A DNA stretch of 64,000 nt, taken from Rhodothermales bacterium. Lineage in GTDB: Bacteria; Bacteroidota; Rhodothermia; Rhodothermales; UBA10348. The position numbers and the translations under genes are program-made. Below are positions 17,759-26,205 of the stretch, in pieces. Under the pieces are notes generated by a model, which was given only the letters and a program-made list of their open reading frames with translations, searched no databases and was not told the origin of the DNA. The DNA lies in contig JAEPNP010000001.1 of the NCBI GenBank assembly GCA_017643395.1, positions 1,137,806-1,201,805 of the forward strand, written 5' to 3'. Position 1 is the first letter of the stretch; each line of letters begins with the position of its first letter.

Positions 17759-17778
17759 GATTCCGAAAACATGGAATC
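17759..17778. repeat. Short inverted repeat between two minus-strand genes
   Basis: GATTCC (17759-17764) and GGAATC (17773-17778), separated by 8 A-rich bases, in the 141-nt gap between mmuM and the phosphoesterase. No T-tract follows on either strand, so it is a weak operator or weak terminator candidate. Just after it, GCATATAC occurs twice, about 22 nt apart. Nothing else was recognised in this gap. Confidence 0.3.
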
Positions 17779-17838
17779 GGAAGAGCATATACCCACTATT
17801 TATAGGCATATACACCAGAAAAGGTCCCGAGAGGTTCG

Positions 17839-18798
17839 CTACGCCTCTACGGTCTCAAACAACGGCCCACAAGCCAGAGCAATCTGCTCCACGTGCCGGC
17901 AGTCCGTGCCACAGCACCCGCCGAACACCGTAAGTCCAGGCAGTCTGCGCTTGAGCGCCGCGTGCTCCACCGCCAGCACGGCCGGGTTTCCGGTGTCCAA
18001 ACGATCGGCGGCATTCAGTTCGGCGTGGCTCCGCATCGAGGCGTTGGCCCGCACTCCCTTCAATCGACTGGTCCATGGCTTTGCCACATCCAGTACGAAC
18101 TCGAAGTGGGTCGGGTGTGCGCAGTTGATCATGTAGTACTCCGGCCAGTTTCGGGTCGCCGCGTCCACCTCGGCCACGGCCTCTTCCAGGGACTGCCCAG
18201 TCGGCAGCCTGCCGTTGGTCTCCACGGTAAATGCGAGGGCGATGGGCATGTTGGCCTTCCGGGCGGCGCGTGCCATGCCGATGGCCTCTTCGCTGTAGGC
18301 GATCGTGAGGGCGCAGACCATGTCCACGTCTGTTTCGGCCAATACGTCGATCTGCCAACTGTGGTAGGCCTCGGCAGCCGCGGGCGTCATGGTCTCTCCG
18401 GGATCGTACCCGTCAGCCCGGGGCCCGATGCACCCACTGAGCACTACCGGCAGTTCCTGCGGCATGCTCTCCCTGATTTCGACCAGCAGTTCGACGGCTT
18501 TTCGGTTCGCTTGGGCGAGCTCGGCCTCCGAGTACCCAAGGCGCGCGCCCCAGTCGGGATTGGCTCGCCAGGTGGCTGACTCCAGAATCAGTCCCGTGCG
18601 CAGTCGGGTTGCGATGCCGGCATAGCCGCGGAAGTAGCGTTCCAGCGCTGCGGTTCCTTCCGCGGTTTTGAGCAGGTCGAAGGCCGCGAAGTGCGGCAAC
18701 TCGAGCCCGTCATGGAAGATGAGCGTGGTCTCGATGCCACCGTCGGTGAGGAACAGTCGCTCACCATGCTGCGGTAGCGCGTGCCGATAGCGGGGCAT
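17839..18798 (-). CDS. mmuM: Homocysteine S-methyltransferase
   Basis: A 319-residue TIM-barrel zinc enzyme that transfers a methyl group from S-methylmethionine (or SAM) to homocysteine to give methionine. The N-terminus FLTDGGIETTLIFHDG is the family start; the zinc ligands are the Cys of YYMINCAHPTHF and the cysteine pair of VFGGCCGTDCRH near the C-terminus. It is single-domain, without the cobalamin or folate modules of MetH, so it is of the MmuM type. ATG 18798 was chosen over an upstream extension because it is preceded by GGAGG, one of the few strong ribosome-binding sites here. It is divergent from the mutasome operon across 197 nt. Confidence 0.93.
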   Translation of the reverse strand: MPRYRHALPQHGERLFLTDGGIETTLIFHDGLELPHFAAFDLLKTAEGTAALERYFRGYAGIATRLRTGLILESATWRANPDWGARLGYSEAELAQANRKAVELLVEIRESMPQELPVVLSGCIGPRADGYDPGETMTPAAAEAYHSWQIDVLAETDVDMVCALTIAYSEEAIGMARAARKANMPIALAFTVETNGRLPTGQSLEEAVAEVDAATRNWPEYYMINCAHPTHFEFVLDVAKPWTSRLKGVRANASMRSHAELNAADRLDTGNPAVLAVEHAALKRRLPGLTVFGGCCGTDCRHVEQIALACGPLFETVEA

Positions 18799-18925
18799 GG
18801 TCACCTCCAGGGAGGTCGGGTGGGACCTGAATGTACGACACCTCGTGGCGCATCGGACATTCCGCACGCCTTGCCCTGCTCCACAAACTGCGACGACCGG
18901 CAGTCAATTTTGCTATAGCAGGGCG

Positions 18926-18955
18926 TTGACACACATATCTCACACATGTTATTGT
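18926..18955 (+). promoter_or_regulatory. Candidate sigma-70-type promoter of the ImuB-DnaE2 operon
   Basis: A perfect -35 hexamer TTGACA (18926-18931), an 18-nt spacer, and TATTGT (18950-18955) as -10. It sits 41 nt before the GTG of the ImuB-like gene. The -10 lies inside the 20-bp inverted repeat described next. Confidence 0.55.
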
Positions 18956-18961
18956 ATGTGT
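18942..18961. promoter_or_regulatory. 20-bp inverted repeat overlapping the -10 (candidate SOS/LexA-type operator)
   Basis: Perfect arms ACACAT (18942-18947) and ATGTGT (18956-18961) with an 8-nt AT-rich spacer that contains the putative -10. Placement on the promoter of an SOS-type mutasome operon suggests repressor binding. The motif differs from the proteobacterial CTG-N10-CAG and the Bacillus GAAC-N4-GTTC boxes, so the repressor is inferred. Confidence 0.5.
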
Positions 18962-18995
18962 CCCACCTGCCCCAACGGGGCACAACACCCTATTC

Positions 18996-20192
18996 GTGGT
19001 CGGCTGTCTCACCATCAAGCAGTATCCCGCCTGGGCACTTTCCCTGGTCAAACGCTGTGACCCCACACGTGCCCTGATGGTGCAGGAAGACGCGCACATC
19101 ATCGCCGTAAATCGGCATGCGGTGCGGGCCGGAATCGAAACGGGCATGACAGCGGCCCGGGCGCGCTCGCTGTGCCCGGAGGCACTTCTTCTGATTCGCG
19201 ATGCGGTCTCCGAATACTGCGCGTGGGAGTACGTGGTCGAACACCTGCACCGCACCACGCCGTTCCTGGAAAGCAGTCAGCCGGTGGCGTGGTTCTCTGC
19301 GCGTCCCCGAGAGGTACGAGACACCGCACGGCATCTGCGAGCCTGTGTCGGGTTTGCACCCGACCGATCCACGGCCCACCTGGCTGCGGTGCGGTCCAAT
19401 CCCGGAGGCACGACAGTCGTGCGGCCCGAAGAGATGGAAGCGTTTCTGGATGCGTTCCCATCCCCTCTCTTGCTTGATGCCGGGTTCAGTGAGGACCTGG
19501 TTGACGGGCTTGAGCTGCTGGGATGCAGCACACTCGGTCCGGCACGCAAACTCAACAGCAGGCAGCTGAAGTTGGCGTTCGGCAAGGAAGGCGTTGCCCT
19601 CTACCCGCTCCTGCACCCCGGGGTATCCGGGCGCATCGGGGTCTACCACCCCCCTCCCTCCATCCGCAGCCACTTCGAATTGGAGGCCCCCTGCAGCCAG
19701 CCGGGGGACCTGATGCCCATCGTTTGTCAACTCAATGAGCGTGCGGCCCTGGCCATGAATGACCAGTTTGCCGGCCAGGTGCGCATCATCCTCCGGCCCG
19801 AGGGACGCGACCCGGTACACGGGTCCAGGGTGTTGCCACACCCAACCAGCCGAGCGGATACGCTGGAGCGGTATGGACTCCGCCTGGCCGGTGAGATGCT
19901 GCAGTCCCTGCATGTAGAGGCACGAAAGGCCCAGAGTCGCCCGATCGACATCGACCGGATAGACTATGTGTTGGCTAGCCTGATGACGGGCGACCTGGTG
20001 CAGGCGTCGCTGTTTGGTGAGCGGCTTCGCAAGGTGACGAGCGCCGTCGGTGAGGTGCATCGACGCTACCCAAACAGCATCAAGCGTGGGCTTGTACGCG
20101 CGGGAGCGCACTTTCATGAGGACCGGATCAGCCTGAGGACCTGGGAAGCCAGCGACACTTCCGGAAGTGCAAGGAGCACTGGAAGAGGATGA
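18996..20192 (+). CDS. imuB: ImuB-like catalytically inactive Y-family polymerase
   Basis: A 398-residue DinB/UmuC-fold protein, shorter than many ImuB proteins. The N-terminus VVGCLTIKQYPAWALSL takes the place of the D-x-D motif of active Y polymerases, and the usual DE pair is not seen around PFLESSQPVAWFS, so it is probably non-catalytic. GMTAARARSLCPE and RYGLRLAGEMLQSL match fingers and little-finger regions. Q336-ASLF340 near the C-terminus fits a beta-clamp-binding motif (QxxLF). In mutasomes ImuB bridges the clamp and the error-prone DnaE2. GTG 18996 directly precedes the conserved N-terminus. Its stop overlaps the next start (ATGA). No ImuA gene precedes it. Confidence 0.86.
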   Translation: MVGCLTIKQYPAWALSLVKRCDPTRALMVQEDAHIIAVNRHAVRAGIETGMTAARARSLCPEALLLIRDAVSEYCAWEYVVEHLHRTTPFLESSQPVAWFSARPREVRDTARHLRACVGFAPDRSTAHLAAVRSNPGGTTVVRPEEMEAFLDAFPSPLLLDAGFSEDLVDGLELLGCSTLGPARKLNSRQLKLAFGKEGVALYPLLHPGVSGRIGVYHPPPSIRSHFELEAPCSQPGDLMPIVCQLNERAALAMNDQFAGQVRIILRPEGRDPVHGSRVLPHPTSRADTLERYGLRLAGEMLQSLHVEARKAQSRPIDIDRIDYVLASLMTGDLVQASLFGERLRKVTSAVGEVHRRYPNSIKRGLVRAGAHFHEDRISLRTWEASDTSGSARSTGRG

Positions 20193-20428
20193 AGCGCCGG
20201 ACTGTACCTGTCGAAATCTGGTTTGATGGAAACCAGCCGGTCATCCTGCAGCGGGAAGGATGGGCAGAGCCGGTACACGAAGTCATCGAGCGCTGGGATG
20301 TACGCGGAAGGTGGTGGTCACAGGACACCCAACGTCACTACATGACCGTGCGTACCCAGCGAGGTACGTTTGAGGTTTGTGGTGACCGTCGCACGCAGAA
20401 ATGGGCGATTACAGGCACTTTTGACTGA
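20189..20428 (+). CDS. Small DUF6504-like protein between ImuB and DnaE2
   Basis: A 79-residue protein, rich in Trp and Arg: VEIWFDGNQPVILQREG, then VIERWDVRGRWWS and HYMTVRTQRGTFEVCGD. This pattern resembles the small DUF6504 protein found inside some ImuB-DnaE2 operons. It is coupled at both ends: ATGA overlap with ImuB and TGATG overlap with DnaE2, so the three are made together. It may be a mutasome accessory subunit; no biochemical role is known. Family assignment rests on context and motif resemblance. Confidence 0.7.
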   Translation: MKRRTVPVEIWFDGNQPVILQREGWAEPVHEVIERWDVRGRWWSQDTQRHYMTVRTQRGTFEVCGDRRTQKWAITGTFD

Positions 20429-23400
20429 TGTTTGCCCATCTGCATACCCGAAGCTGGTTTTCCTTCCAGGCAGCTGGGTCATCACCGGAAGCGTTGCCGG
20501 AAGCGGCAATCGCCCAAGGTGTCGGAGCGGTCGCGCTGACCGAACGACACGGGGTTTACGGCGTCGTACGTTTCCAGCGTGCCTGCCAGGAACTGGGCAT
20601 ACAGCACATTTTCGGAGCCGAGGTGCCGGTCGATGGCCGCGATCTCGTACTGCTGGCACAGAACAGGGAAGGCTACGCCAATATCTGCTGGTTGCTCACG
20701 CAGGCGCATCTGCGCTCGCGGGAAGAGCCGAGCGCCACCCTGGACGAGTTGGCCGAGCACTGCAGTGACGTCTTCTGCCTCACGGGCACGGAAGCGGGAC
20801 CTCTGTACCCCCTGATCGACGCATTCCAGCCCCGTGAGGCCGCACAGTGGGTACACACTCTGCATGACCTGTTTGGCGAGCGGCTTTCAATCGAGGTCAC
20901 GCACCAGCGGAGAAAGGGAGATGACCGCCGCCTTGCCCACCTCCTGCAGCTGGCCCGTCAGACCGGTGTGCCCCCGGTGGCCACGGGCGATGTACGCTAT
21001 GCCGTACCCGGCGACTACTGGCGCTATGACCTGCTGACATGCGCACGGCACGGCATCACGGTGTTTGACGACCACCCCGACCGGCCATGCAATGCCATGG
21101 CCTATCTGCAGCCGGAAGCGGAGTTGAAGCGCAGGGGCCTGCCGGCGGCGGCCATCCATCGGGCTGGAGAGATCGGGCAGATGTGCAAGGTGGACCTGAT
21201 ACCCGGACACATCATCCCGCCCGGCACCCGCCTTCCGGCCGGCAAAACGTCGGTGGAGGTCTTTCGGGAGCACGTGTTTGCGGCATTCGATCTGAAGTAC
21301 CCACCCGGTTCTGTGCATCGGGAGGCGGCCGAAGAGCGCCTGGCAAAGGAGGTGGGTGTCATCAGCGGGCTGGACGTGCAGGAGTTTTTCCTGGTTGTGC
21401 ATGAAGTGGTAGAGGAGGCGCGTCGGCGCGGTATTCGCTGCCTGGGGCGCGGATCTGCCGCAAACTCCATCGTCACCTATCTGCTGGGTATCACTGTGGT
21501 ATGCCCCATCGAACACAACCTGCTGTTCGAGCGCTTCTTGCACCGGGGCAGGAAGGGCACGCCGGACATCGACCTCGACTTCGACTCCAGCAGGCGACTC
21601 GAGATCGTGGAGTGGATGGAGGAGCGGTTCGGTGTGAACCACACAGGCATGGCGGCGACAATAGACCGCTATCTGACCAAGTCAGCTGTTCAGGATACCG
21701 CCAAAGCGCTCGGCTGGCCGGCAGAAATGGCCATCCAGATGTCCAAGGGGTGCGGGTACGGGCCTCCGGATGACGAGCATAACGCGGCCCATATTCGTAG
21801 CGTGGCCGGCGGGGATTCGCCGCTCGTGGAGACGCTGATCAAGGCATCAGCCAACCTGGTAGGCTGTCCGCGGCATCTGGGTCAGCACTCGGGTGGTATG
21901 GTGCTTACCCGGGACGCCATGCGCTACTTCACACCGCTTCAGGTGTCGGCGAACGGTGTGCGTGTGGTACAGTTTGACAAGGACGACCTGGAGTGGCTGG
22001 GGCTCGTCAAGCTGGATGTGCTGGGACTGCGCATGCTGGGAACGGTATCAGAGGCCACGGTGGTCGTGAATGACATGCGGCCTGCGGATGACCCGGTGGT
22101 GCTGGATGAGTTGCCGCTGAACGATCCCGACGTCTACGACATGATCTGTGAGGGTGATGTACTCGGGCTCTTCCAGATCGAATCGCCGGCTCAAATGAGC
22201 GCAGGCTCGCGCATCCAGTCACGCAGCATGCAGGATCTGATCAAGCAGATCTCGCTGGTGCGCCCAGGCCCTATTCAGGGGGGACTGATGCATCCGTTCA
22301 TTCGGCGACACCGGGGTCTTGAGAAGGTGCGCTACGACCATCCGATCCTGGAACGCATTCTGGAGGACACGTACGGGGTGATCATCTTCCAGGAGCAGGT
22401 TCTGGAAGTGGTGCACCAGTTTGCGGGATGGGACCTGGATCGGGCCGACTCCTTTCGCCGGCTGATGTCCAAATTCCGCGACCCGGTGGAGATGGAGTCG
22501 ATGCGGGACGGCTTTGTGCAATCGGCCATGGAAACGAATGATGTGCCGGAGCCGGTGGCGAACCGCGTGTTCGACCAGGTCTCCAAGTTCGTCGGCTATG
22601 GCTTCTGTCGGTCTCACGCAGCGTCATTTGCGCTGACGGTCTACCACAGTGCCTATCTGAAACGGCATCATCCCGAGGCCTTCTTTGCCGGCCTGATGCA
22701 GCACAGGCCGGGCATGTATGCCCAGATGACGCTGGAACAGGATGCGCGGCGACATGGCGTGCTCGTACTGGTGCCGGACATCAATGCGTCCGGGCTGCGC
22801 TTCCAGCTGGAACGGGTGGAGGGCAGATTGGCGATTCGCAAGCCGTTGACCTCCGTCAAGGGCGTACAGGAAACGCTGGCACAGGTCACGGTACTGGAGC
22901 GCGAAATGGGGGCGTTCTCCTCCATCGAAGACTTCTTCCACCGGGTGCCGGTGGACGAGAAGCAGCTCACCGCGCTGGTGCAGTCCGGGGCTTTTGACCT
23001 GTTGGAGGGCTCAAACCGCACGGCCTTGTTCAAGATGAAGGTGCTGCTTGAGCAGTACGAGGAGGGAGGAGGCACCGAGCAGATGACGCTGCTGGACACG
23101 ACGTCATTGCGTGCGGCCGACATTCCCGCACTGCCGGGCATTACGCTCAGAACCCGCCTGGAGTGGGACCTGAAAACGCACAGCGGGCCGCGGGTGCACC
23201 CTATGGTGGTGATCCGGAGAAGCCTGCGGTACAACGAGATTCGCTCGATCGAATTCGTGAAGCAGTTTGGTACCACACTGCCCTATGACGAACACAAGCC
23301 GCCGGTGGTGACCATTGCCGGACTGGTAATGTTCAGACAGCGTCCGGGTACTGCCAAGGGGACCATGTTCCTGTTTCTGGAAGACGAGTCGGCACACATA

Positions 23401-23667
23401 CAGTGTATCTGCAGGCCTGATGTGCGGGCGCGGTTTGAGGAGGAACTGCGGCAGAGTGCGCTCATCGTCAAGGGCAGGGTGCAGGTCACCGGACCCTGGC
23501 GGGGCATCATGGTCGATGAGGTTGTGACTCTCGGTGGGGTGATCGGAGGCTACAAGGGCCAGCACGGCGGTCCGACGTACGGCCGGGAGCATAGGGTGAC
23601 CGCCTTTGGCGAGCGGGCCGAACGATCGGATGCGAGGGTGGTGGAGGTGCGTGACGACGCGGGTTAA
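20428..23667 (+). CDS. dnaE2: Error-prone DNA polymerase III alpha subunit DnaE2
   Basis: A 1079-residue C-family polymerase, about 100 residues shorter than replicative DnaE. The PHP domain (FAHLHTRSWFSF to about residue 200) is followed by the palm, with catalytic acidic residues in TPDIDLDFD (residues 378-386) and the upstream GRGSAANSIVTYLLG loop. Fingers carry LVRPGPIQGG and IIFQEQVLEVVHQFAGW; FVGYGFCRSHAASFA is highly typical. The C-terminus has helix-hairpin-helix (VKGVQETL) and OB-fold regions (VTIAGLVMFRQRPGTAKGTMFLFLED). With ImuB it performs damage-induced mutagenic translesion synthesis. The TGATG overlap couples it to the DUF6504-like gene. Confidence 0.96.
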   Translation: MFAHLHTRSWFSFQAAGSSPEALPEAAIAQGVGAVALTERHGVYGVVRFQRACQELGIQHIFGAEVPVDGRDLVLLAQNREGYANICWLLTQAHLRSREEPSATLDELAEHCSDVFCLTGTEAGPLYPLIDAFQPREAAQWVHTLHDLFGERLSIEVTHQRRKGDDRRLAHLLQLARQTGVPPVATGDVRYAVPGDYWRYDLLTCARHGITVFDDHPDRPCNAMAYLQPEAELKRRGLPAAAIHRAGEIGQMCKVDLIPGHIIPPGTRLPAGKTSVEVFREHVFAAFDLKYPPGSVHREAAEERLAKEVGVISGLDVQEFFLVVHEVVEEARRRGIRCLGRGSAANSIVTYLLGITVVCPIEHNLLFERFLHRGRKGTPDIDLDFDSSRRLEIVEWMEERFGVNHTGMAATIDRYLTKSAVQDTAKALGWPAEMAIQMSKGCGYGPPDDEHNAAHIRSVAGGDSPLVETLIKASANLVGCPRHLGQHSGGMVLTRDAMRYFTPLQVSANGVRVVQFDKDDLEWLGLVKLDVLGLRMLGTVSEATVVVNDMRPADDPVVLDELPLNDPDVYDMICEGDVLGLFQIESPAQMSAGSRIQSRSMQDLIKQISLVRPGPIQGGLMHPFIRRHRGLEKVRYDHPILERILEDTYGVIIFQEQVLEVVHQFAGWDLDRADSFRRLMSKFRDPVEMESMRDGFVQSAMETNDVPEPVANRVFDQVSKFVGYGFCRSHAASFALTVYHSAYLKRHHPEAFFAGLMQHRPGMYAQMTLEQDARRHGVLVLVPDINASGLRFQLERVEGRLAIRKPLTSVKGVQETLAQVTVLEREMGAFSSIEDFFHRVPVDEKQLTALVQSGAFDLLEGSNRTALFKMKVLLEQYEEGGGTEQMTLLDTTSLRAADIPALPGITLRTRLEWDLKTHSGPRVHPMVVIRRSLRYNEIRSIEFVKQFGTTLPYDEHKPPVVTIAGLVMFRQRPGTAKGTMFLFLEDESAHIQCICRPDVRARFEEELRQSALIVKGRVQVTGPWRGIMVDEVVTLGGVIGGYKGQHGGPTYGREHRVTAFGERAERSDARVVEVRDDAG

Positions 23668-23829
23668 GAGCACGAGTAGTCAGAGGACACGAGACGCGGC
23701 TTAACGGTGTTAATGGCCTCCATCGGCTCGGATTCACAGTCTTTCAATAGCGAACGGGGACCTCATGGCCGCGATATACCGTTGGCTGACTTCGACCCCC
23801 CCGTTCCTAGAACTATAGTTTTTTTAGTT

Positions 23830-24516
23830 ATGAAACGGGTACCCTATTTCTTTACAGTAGTTGGCCTGTCTCTGAGTCTGACCGCGTGTGAAATCGAACG
23901 CGGCCAGATGGACGGAGACGACGAATTGGAGACGTACGTCGTAGCCGACGCCGATCTTCAGCAGTTTCGGAGCGACATTCGTTCCGAGCTGAGCGAACTC
24001 GAAGGTGAGATTGACGAGCTCGAGGCGCGCGCAGCCCAGGCGGGCGACGAAATGCGCGAGGCCTACAATGAGCAGGTGGCTGAGCTTCGCGAGGAGTACC
24101 GCGAGGCCGCGGCACGACTGGATCGCGTCGAAGCCGAGTCCGAGCAGGAATGGAATGAATTCCAGTCCGACGTGAGGGCAACAGTGCGTGAGGTGGATGA
24201 CGCAATCGATCATGCACAGATCGAGTTTGCCGAAGACATGAACGAGCTTCAGGCTGTGGCAGCCGCCCAGCTCGATGAACTCGACCGGGACATCGAAGCG
24301 CTCGAAGCGCGCGCCGACCAGGAAGCCCGCGAAGCCGTAGCCGAACTGCGGGAAGAGCGAGCAGAGCTGGCCAGCAACCTCGAGCAGCTCGGAAACGCTA
24401 CGGCTGAGGAGTTCCGTGAGGCGCGTGCGGAGGTAGCCGAGGGATTCAACAACCTCTGGTCAAGTCTGCGCGACATTGACGTACCGCACGTGCATGTGAC
24501 CGTGCACGACGCCTGA
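23830..24516 (+). CDS. Coiled-coil lipoprotein
   Basis: A 228-residue lipoprotein with signal sequence FFTVVGLSLSLTAC (lipobox Cys at about residue 20). Almost the whole mature part is heptad-like coiled coil rich in Glu, Ala, Arg and Leu (RSELSELEGEIDELEARAAQ, AVAELREERAELASNLEQLG), with a short DVPHVHVTVHDA tail whose three His could bind metal. No enzyme motif is seen. It may span the periplasm as a rod, much as Lpp or LPP20-like proteins do. ATG 23830 was chosen because it is the only start giving a signal peptide. It is a single-gene unit: a 162-nt gap upstream and a strong terminator 32 nt downstream. Confidence 0.82.
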   Translation: MKRVPYFFTVVGLSLSLTACEIERGQMDGDDELETYVVADADLQQFRSDIRSELSELEGEIDELEARAAQAGDEMREAYNEQVAELREEYREAAARLDRVEAESEQEWNEFQSDVRATVREVDDAIDHAQIEFAEDMNELQAVAAAQLDELDRDIEALEARADQEAREAVAELREERAELASNLEQLGNATAEEFREARAEVAEGFNNLWSSLRDIDVPHVHVTVHDA

Positions 24517-24548
24517 TCGGCGATAGTCGATCGGTCAAACCAGTCATT

Positions 24549-24582
24549 CGGGCCGGGAGCGCTGCTTCCGGCCCGTTTTTTT
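24549..24582 (+). terminator. Rho-independent terminator after the coiled-coil lipoprotein gene
   Basis: A 12-bp GC-rich stem (24549-24560 with 24564-24575, one G-T wobble), triloop GCT, then seven T (24576-24582). It separates the lipoprotein gene from the hydroxyproline operon. Confidence 0.95.
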
Positions 24583-24641
24583 GGGTAGATGCATGCAATG
24601 TCGATCAGTGATATATTATCCGTACACAAACGACCAGGACC

Positions 24642-25553
24642 ATGCATTGGGAAGGGGTTTTCCCGGCCGTAACCACCAAGTTCACCGACACGCTTGCGAT
24701 CGACACGCACTGGATGCGCATCAATCTGGAAGCACAGCTGGATGCCGGGGCAACAGGGATCATCGTATCCGGCTCGCTGGGGGAGGCATCAACGCTGAGC
24801 ATGGATGACAAGGAAGCGCTGGTGAACATGACCGTGGAGATCGTAGAGGGGCGGGCGCCCGTGGTCTGTGGCGTGGCCCAGCGCACGACAGCGGATGCCT
24901 GTCGCATGGCCGAGCGGGTGGCCCGCGCGGGAGGAAGCGGCTTGATGCTTCTCCCACCGATGCTCTACACGAGTGATCGGAGGGAAACGGTCACCTTCCT
25001 GCGCGCAGTTGCCAACGCGACGGACCTGCCGATCATGCTCTACAACAATCCTGTGGCGTACAACGTGGACGTGACGCCCTCGATGCTGCAGGAGCTGGCT
25101 GACGAGCCAAAGTTCGAGGCGATCAAGGAGTCCAGCGACGACGTGAGGCGGATCACGGACATCATCAATCTCGTCGGCGACCGTTACCGCATCTTTACCG
25201 GCGTCGACAACATTGCACTTGAGGCCTTGATGCTGGGCGCCGTTGGCTGGGTGGCAGGACTCGTCTGCGCATTCCCCCGAGAAACCGTCGCGATCTTCCG
25301 GTTGGCCAAAGCGGGCCGATTTGACGAAGCGGTGGCGCTTTACCGGTGGTTCATGCCGCTATTGCACCTCGACGTGAATACAAAGCTGGTACAGAACATC
25401 AAGCTCGCGGAGGCCATGGTAGGACTCGGCACGGAAACCGTGCGCCCGCCGAGACTCCCCCTGGTCGGCGAAGAACGAGAGGCCGTGATGGCCACCATCC
25501 AGAGAGCGCTGGACACAAGACCGGCCGAGGCCGTACAGGCCGTGCTGGCGTAA
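24642..25553 (+). CDS. DapA-family 1-pyrroline-4-hydroxy-2-carboxylate deaminase
   Basis: A 303-residue class I aldolase/lyase barrel of the DHDPS superfamily. The Schiff-base lysine is K162 in FEAIKESSDD, and the catalytic Tyr is in MLYNNPVAYNVD. GSLGEASTL replaces the GTTGE loop of true DapA, so lysine synthesis is unlikely. In this operon the expected reaction is conversion of 1-pyrroline-4-hydroxy-2-carboxylate to 2-oxoglutarate semialdehyde and ammonia. It is the first gene after a terminator; the 59 nt before the start hold an AT-rich TATATT (24612-24617) that could be a -10, but no -35 is clear. The GntR gene follows 15 nt after. Confidence 0.87.
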   Translation: MHWEGVFPAVTTKFTDTLAIDTHWMRINLEAQLDAGATGIIVSGSLGEASTLSMDDKEALVNMTVEIVEGRAPVVCGVAQRTTADACRMAERVARAGGSGLMLLPPMLYTSDRRETVTFLRAVANATDLPIMLYNNPVAYNVDVTPSMLQELADEPKFEAIKESSDDVRRITDIINLVGDRYRIFTGVDNIALEALMLGAVGWVAGLVCAFPRETVAIFRLAKAGRFDEAVALYRWFMPLLHLDVNTKLVQNIKLAEAMVGLGTETVRPPRLPLVGEEREAVMATIQRALDTRPAEAVQAVLA

Positions 25554-25568
25554 CCAGATCCTCGAACG

Positions 25569-26204
25569 GTGGTACCGCAAACCCAACCCACGCTCGCCGA
25601 GGCCGCCTACGGGCGCATCGAGCACCTGATCGCTACTCTGGAACTCGGGCCAGGTAATGTGTTCTCCGAGGCCGATCTCTGCGCCCTGCTGGAGCTGGGG
25701 AGAACGCCGGTCCGTGAAGCGCTGCAGCGTCTGGCTTCTCAGGGACTCATCCGGGTCATGCCACGTCGGGGGATGATGGTCGCCCCCGTGGATCTGCGGG
25801 ACATGCTGGCGATCATCGAAACCAGAAAAGCATTGGACCGGCTCGTGGCCCGAGGGGTCGCGGAGAGGGCGTCCGGGCCACAGCGCGCACGAATCAGGGC
25901 CGCGCTGCAGGATCTTGCCGGGGAGGGCTCGACGTTCATGGAAGCAGACGGACGCCTGGACGAGGCCATCTGGACTGCTGCACCGAATCAGTTCGCGGTG
26001 CAGGCTGTTCGCCCCCTTCACACACATTGCAGACGCCTCTGGTATCGCTACCATGAAGCGGAGGACGCTGCCCGCTCGGCGGAACTGCACAAGGCAGTAG
26101 TGCACGCTATCCTGGAGGGCGACGGCCTCGCGGCCGAGCAGCGCTCGGACAAACTCATGGACTATCTGGCCCTGTTTACCAAACACATCCTGATTTCCGC
26201 CTGA
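25569..26204 (+). CDS. GntR-family (FadR/FCD type) regulator of the hydroxyproline operon
   Basis: A 211-residue regulator. The N-terminal winged helix shows VFSEADLCALLELGRTPVREALQRLASQGLIRVMPRRGMMV, the standard GntR DNA-binding signature. The C-terminal half is an all-helical FCD ligand domain (IIETRKALDRLVARGVAERA, RLDEAIWTAA, ELHKAVVHAIL). It sits inside the catabolic operon, so it most likely represses or activates that operon in response to hydroxyproline or an intermediate. The start is GTG at 25569, 15 nt after the deaminase stop. The aldehyde dehydrogenase starts 1 nt after its stop. Confidence 0.92.
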   Translation: MVPQTQPTLAEAAYGRIEHLIATLELGPGNVFSEADLCALLELGRTPVREALQRLASQGLIRVMPRRGMMVAPVDLRDMLAIIETRKALDRLVARGVAERASGPQRARIRAALQDLAGEGSTFMEADGRLDEAIWTAAPNQFAVQAVRPLHTHCRRLWYRYHEAEDAARSAELHKAVVHAILEGDGLAAEQRSDKLMDYLALFTKHILISA

Positions 26205-26205
26205 T

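Noticed and set aside
23811-23820. Perfect palindrome AACTATAGTT upstream of the coiled-coil lipoprotein
   Set aside because: Ten bases only; may be part of an AT-rich promoter, but no -35 or repeat support was found.
24612-24617. TATATT as -10 of the hydroxyproline operon
   Set aside because: Well placed, but no -35 hexamer at 16-19 nt and no clear GntR palindrome; not listed as a feature.
24642-25553. Calling the DapA-like gene a lysine-biosynthesis dihydrodipicolinate synthase
   Set aside because: The GTTGE loop is changed to GSLGE and the neighbours are hydroxyproline catabolic enzymes.
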